Both the position numbers and the translations under genes were made by a program. 64,000 bases of DNA, taken from Brasenia schreberi (Eukaryota; Streptophyta; Magnoliopsida; Nymphaeales; Cabombaceae). The notes under the pieces were generated by a model. That model worked only from the letters and a program-made list of their open reading frames with translations. It was not told the DNA's origin and ran no database searches. The stretch lies in the NCBI GenBank assembly GCA_036023115.1, contig JAYKKT010000059.1, positions 6,455,001 through 6,519,000 on the forward strand. The letters run 5' to 3'. The first letter of the stretch is position 1. Each line of letters starts with the position of its first letter. Shown one piece after another: positions 59,715 to 64,000 of the stretch.

Positions 59715-62700
59715 ATGGCGACGAGTATGGAAGAGATGATGTTGATGGGGATCTTCAACACGAGGAATCGGATTATGAGGCAGCTGAAGGAGCAGCAACA
59801 GCTCTTCGATCAAACCCTCTATTCCTCGCTTCTCCTCAAAGGCATCCGCCCCCCACCATGGCTCTTCGAGAATGCATCGAATGCACATATTTGCGGCAAC
59901 CAGGGTTCGTTGTCACGATGTTTCTTTCGGAAAGTTCCTTTGCTTGCAATTTGTGTTTCTTTTTGGTGTTTAGGGGATTAGGGTTATGACTTTTTTCATT
60001 TTCTTGAAAATGGGATTGATTTAGAGTATAGAGGGTTTAGGATTTTCTTTCTACAATATCTTTTGGAATTTTGGGAATTGGCGTTGGGTATAGGACGTCA
60101 AAAGGTAGATTGGTTTTATGCCTTTTCTTGAAAATGGGATGACTTTAGAGCGTTAAGGAGTTTTAGGTTTTCTTTCTACTCTCACGTTGGAATTTTGGGA
60201 ATCTAGGAAATTAGGTTGGGAATTGTCGTCTCCAAAGGAACGTTCTGGATGGTGGTAAAAGAAGAAAATTTTCTTACTGTAGAAAATGATTTGATGAGTT
60301 CTTTGCAGCGTTTGACATGACGTGGATCGACCTTATATGTCAATTACTTCTCTAAGATCCTTCGATCTTTCAAAGATATAGCTTAGTCGATTCATCTGAC
60401 TTTCATAACTGCCGTTTGACTTCCTCCGCTGGTTTCTATACGCAAGGAGCAAAGCAGATAAAGTTTATTTTACAGGCATGCATGATTTTCATTCACCTCA
60501 TAACTGGAAACACCTCTTGATCTTTTCATCTTTTGGTAATTACAGTGGAGATGAAAGAAGAGTTGATCCCTGGTCGATTCATCTCACCTCATAACTGGCG
60601 TTTCTCTTCTTCGGTTGGTTTCTGTAAGCAGAGGAATAAACCAGACAACACGTATTTTGCAGATACACGTGAATGTCACAAAGATTTCATTGCGGATAAT
60701 GTATCAACCATTGTGGAAGGAGATGGCAAAAAGGTCAGCTGTTCTGAAATATGTTGCCAAGATCCAGTTATAGACCCTCTACTCCAAACTGTAGCAAATC
60801 CAATTGAAGTTTTTGCTGCACCGGATCGCTCCCTGGAGAGAATAACCCGGTCAAGATCAAGGCAGCGAGCATTGGAGAGGCGAAGTAGTGAAATGAAAAG
60901 GCAGAATGATGAGAACAAACATGCTGCAAGCATCGAGTATACAGGGAGAGTTACTCGTTCTAGGCTTTCCTCTCAGCAGGCGCATATCATGGAAAATTCA
61001 TATAATAAATCGAAATGTCAAAAATCCCACGAATTTGATAAGGTTTCCCGTCCATCAAACTTGATGAACAGGAAAGCCAGTCAGAAAAGCAAACATGGAA
61101 GTCAGGCTTCTGCGGAGCTTTTGAATGATGGATCAAATCTCACACAGCATGTGCAGGGTAGGGATGTCTTTCTACCTTGTGTTTTGCCTTCAAGTGACAC
61201 GTCAGAAGCAGCACAGCTTATTCACGGGAGTGCCTTTTCAATTCAGCCCAAGGAGCTGATGTTCGACGATGTTGAGGATTTTGGTGAGAAGGAACTACAT
61301 GCTGGTTCCGATGCACGAATCCTGAAAAGTCGGTCATGGAAGAGAAGGGCGTCAACATATTCGAGGGCTGCTGATTTTCCAACTGTAGAAGAATCCCGTG
61401 ACAGATCAGGTGGGGAAAGAAGTTTATGTTCTCCCGAGGAATCAGGTAATAAAAGAGTCAGTATGGAGGTTATTATTACGACTACAGCAGAAAACAATCA
61501 GAAATCAGGAGTTTTACCTTCAAGTCCATGGATGGATCTGGGGCTGGTTGGTTCTCCAGCTGATCAACTTAGGGAAAGAGATGCTTCATTCTCACAGACT
61601 GGTTCATCAACTTCGGAACATTTACTTAGTAGAGCAGAAGTTCGTGAAGCTCCTCGAAGAGAATCTGCCATATCAGCTTTAGGACAGTTCCAGGACAAAA
61701 TATTTGTCAAAACGGAAGTCTCCAATAGAGAAACTGCAAATGTAAATAACAAATCCATTCCATCTTCTTCTCAAGAGGGGCTGGTGGAGGGAAGGAACAT
61801 ACCAGATTCAGCAAGTGTCCGAATCATAGAGCCAGATGGCAGTGTTCACCTCCAAAGAGAAGTCTATAATGGCGATGCTTCCAAAGTAAACGAAGAAGAC
61901 ACTTTCTTTTCTGCTCAAGTGCGTCAAGTGGAGTCAAGACAGTCGCTGGATTTAGCAAGTGTCCAATTAAAAGAGGAAGATGGTTGTGCAAAGAATATTA
62001 CACAGTTGATGTCAGCCTGTTTACTCAATGGAGGAAACGCCCTTTCTGAAACAGTTGTTTTAGCTGCGAAAGAACTGCTAAATGAATCAACAGCCGAGGT
62101 AGCATGCAATGGTGTTGATCTTTTAGATGATAACCAGAAATATGAAGTTCCAAACTCGGGCAAGCAGAAAGCAACTAATTTTGTGGATTCTGATGATGTT
62201 GAGATTAGAGAAGTTGGTTCTTCTTGTGTGGATTCTACTGATATTACGGATATCAGCAATCCATTGTCAAATCTGTCACTGACTCAGTGCAGGAAAGAAA
62301 GTAACTCTCACTACTTTATACACAGTCGTTCTCTTTCCCATGAAAGAGATGATAATTTGTCACATACAACCACTCCTTGCCTGATGGCAGCGAAGCTGCA
62401 CCTTTCCTTGGACAATGGTCAATTTGATAGGAAGAAGATGGGGGTTATCTATGACCTCTCATTGCATACAGAACCAAATACTGATGATAAAGTGAGGGAC
62501 AATTCGCAGATTGTAAATGAGAATGGTGAATGTGCAAGAAACAATCCAGTCCTGGGAGAAACGCATAGCTCTCATTCTTACCAAGTTTATAATTCACATC
62601 CAGGAGGTGGAATTAATGGTCTTGAGATTAACCAATTAGTGGAGCAGTCTGAGATAGATGGTTGTGAATCACTGCGTCTGTTGCAAAGAATCTACTTACC

Positions 62701-64000
62701 AACTTATGTTCCACAGGTAAACTTGTTATTCCTTTCTTCTTTTCATAATTTTCCTTTTTACTTCATGTTCAACCGATACGTTATGTTTAGAAATTAAACA
62801 TAGTTTTCACTGAAATTAATCTATAGAATTTATATAACTTATCAACCTGCTCGTGGGTGTTGTTTATGCTGCGTACTCATTTCTATGAACAAAATCACAT
62901 GGTCAATTCAAACATTAGTATTCGAGCAACTCAGTCAAAACTTAACCCTGAATGTGCTTGCAGGGCAAACATGATTTGGAGAAAGATCAGTCTTCTGTTA
63001 CACCAGCATCCAAGAAAATTTCCTTAGGTTCTAGTCATGGTTCTCAAAATGGAGAACAAGGAAAATCCAAACTTCTCTTGGCAGACAACAAAGGATCAGG
63101 AACACACTCTTGCGAACTTCACAGAAATTGCAAATACTCAGCACTAAAAGATAGGGGCCTGAAATTTGAAGGCACTAGCTTTGAAGTTAAAATTGCGGAT
63201 GATTCTGCTGTAGAAAATGCAATTCCACTAGGACCACAAATGGGCCAGATGGGTGATGTTGCAAGAGATATGGAGGAAAGAGAATCCTCTTGTCAAGAAA
63301 AAGAATTGGATTCCTCATCATTTCAGTCAATTGAGACCTCTCCCCGTGAAACTCATGATCAGTGTGATAGATGTTCATCTCCATTCAGTGTCGATGAATC
63401 ACAGCCAGTGTTTGAGGGCTTTAATGTGTGTGCCCCTACGTATGATTATTTGGACTTTTCAAGCTTTAGAAAAACTTCTGTTAGTGGTCTTCAGACATGC
63501 AAGTCAACCTCTTCCTTGACACCATTGCCAAATGCTTCTACTAAGCATAAGCTCTATTCAACTCCAGACATCTGCCAATCCTTGCCTAATGGATTTTTCC
63601 TACACATGGATTTGAAAAGTTCATTTCAACATATTGATGCTGCCCCTAAGACTATGGGAATTGGGGCCTGTCAAAATGCCAGCTTTCATGACATATGTAA
63701 CATAGTGGATTGGGAATTAATGAATGACTCTTCTTTGAAGGGTTGCTATTCAGGTTTTAGGATTGGGAGTGGCATTAGGAGCCCTGCTGCTTCAACCCCT
63801 TCCACTGGGAAATTTTCAGAGAGAACTCTCTTGAAATCGAGTGGCAGCAGTTCAGGAAAGCAGCTTCTTAAAAATCCAGAACTTACTTGTTTCCGAATTG
63901 AGGAAGAAACTAACATCAATGAAGAAAATGAAAATGTGGATGCCGATGAAATTTCTCAAACATCTCCGAAATGTATCCCCTTAGAGATGAAAATGCTAGA
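59715..64000 (+). CDS. INCENP: INCENP/WYRD-like chromosomal passenger scaffold, 5' part (runs off window)
   Basis: Exon 1 is 59,715-59,904, exon 2 is 60,546-62,716, and exon 3 starts at 62,964 and is still open at 64,000. Borders are GT..AG and phases match. The N-terminus (NTRNRIMRQLKEQQQLFDQT.., then LLLKGIRPPPWLF) and the exon 2 start (KEELIPG) fit the conserved N-terminal box of plant INCENP (WYRD). That box is expected to contact Borealin- and Survivin-like partners at the centromere. The rest is a long, low-complexity, Ser/Lys/Glu-rich region with ITRSRSRQRALERR and TGRVTRSRL basic motifs, typical of INCENP middles. The diagnostic Aurora-binding IN-box should lie near the C-terminus, beyond this window. 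The family call rests on the N-terminal box only. Functional members control chromosome segregation and cytokinesis, including in gametophytes. Confidence 0.7.

Overview
This window is nuclear DNA of a flowering plant. The evidence is introns with GT..AG borders, plant-specific gene families (a KRP cell-cycle inhibitor, a fasciclin-like arabinogalactan protein, a GUX-type glycosyltransferase relic), a telo-box at a ribosomal protein promoter, and plant-type transposons. The species cannot be fixed from the sequence. Most of the window is AT-rich non-coding DNA built from decayed and recent mobile elements. Five host genes look intact or partly intact.

Layout. 0.8-1.9 kb: a complete three-exon KRP (CDK inhibitor) gene on the minus strand. 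2-12 kb: gene-free DNA with TA/GT/GA microsatellites, tRNA-like SINEs, a short element with a LINE tail, and inverted-repeat elements embedded in TA microsatellites. 12.5-13.3 kb: a single-exon FAS1 (fasciclin-like) gene, minus strand. 14.8-16.0 kb: a complete three-exon cytosolic ribosomal protein S15a gene, minus strand, with a leader intron and telo-box. 16-24 kb: mostly unassigned DNA with a multi-exon PIF/Harbinger transposase (minus) that has lost one catalytic residue, and a 199-bp non-LTR insertion with a 16-bp target-site duplication (TSD). 23.97-29.46 kb: an hAT transposon bounded by an 8-bp TSD, with a decayed BED/hAT transposase gene. Its 3' part is split by a 5'-truncated RTE-type LINE that has its own 19-bp TSD.

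30-34 kb: AT-rich long-inverted-repeat elements. 34.4-42.2 kb: a complete four-exon TMEM50-like membrane protein gene (plus). Its 6.8-kb second intron holds a second, nearly complete RTE LINE with a 13-bp TSD. 44.6-45.5 kb: a broken GUX glycosyltransferase relic (minus). 47.6-53.6 kb: a heavily decayed Ty1/copia retrotransposon. 54.8-57.4 kb: two direct repeats around an S-adenosylmethionine synthetase gene fragment and a decayed L1-type LINE fragment. 57.5-59.5 kb: more long-inverted-repeat elements. 59.7 kb to the right edge: the 5' part of a large gene that looks like plant INCENP (WYRD), the chromosomal passenger complex scaffold.

The host genes are unrelated housekeeping, cell-cycle and wall genes and do not form a pathway. 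The most informative structure is the transposon stratigraphy: hAT first, RTE LINE into it, two RTE copies sharing the same in-frame stop, and short elements that carry the same 3' tail as the LINE. No convincing new gene system was found. The candidate novelties are element families: a TA-microsatellite-associated MITE, a SINE-like partner of the RTE LINE, and an AT-rich long-TIR family.
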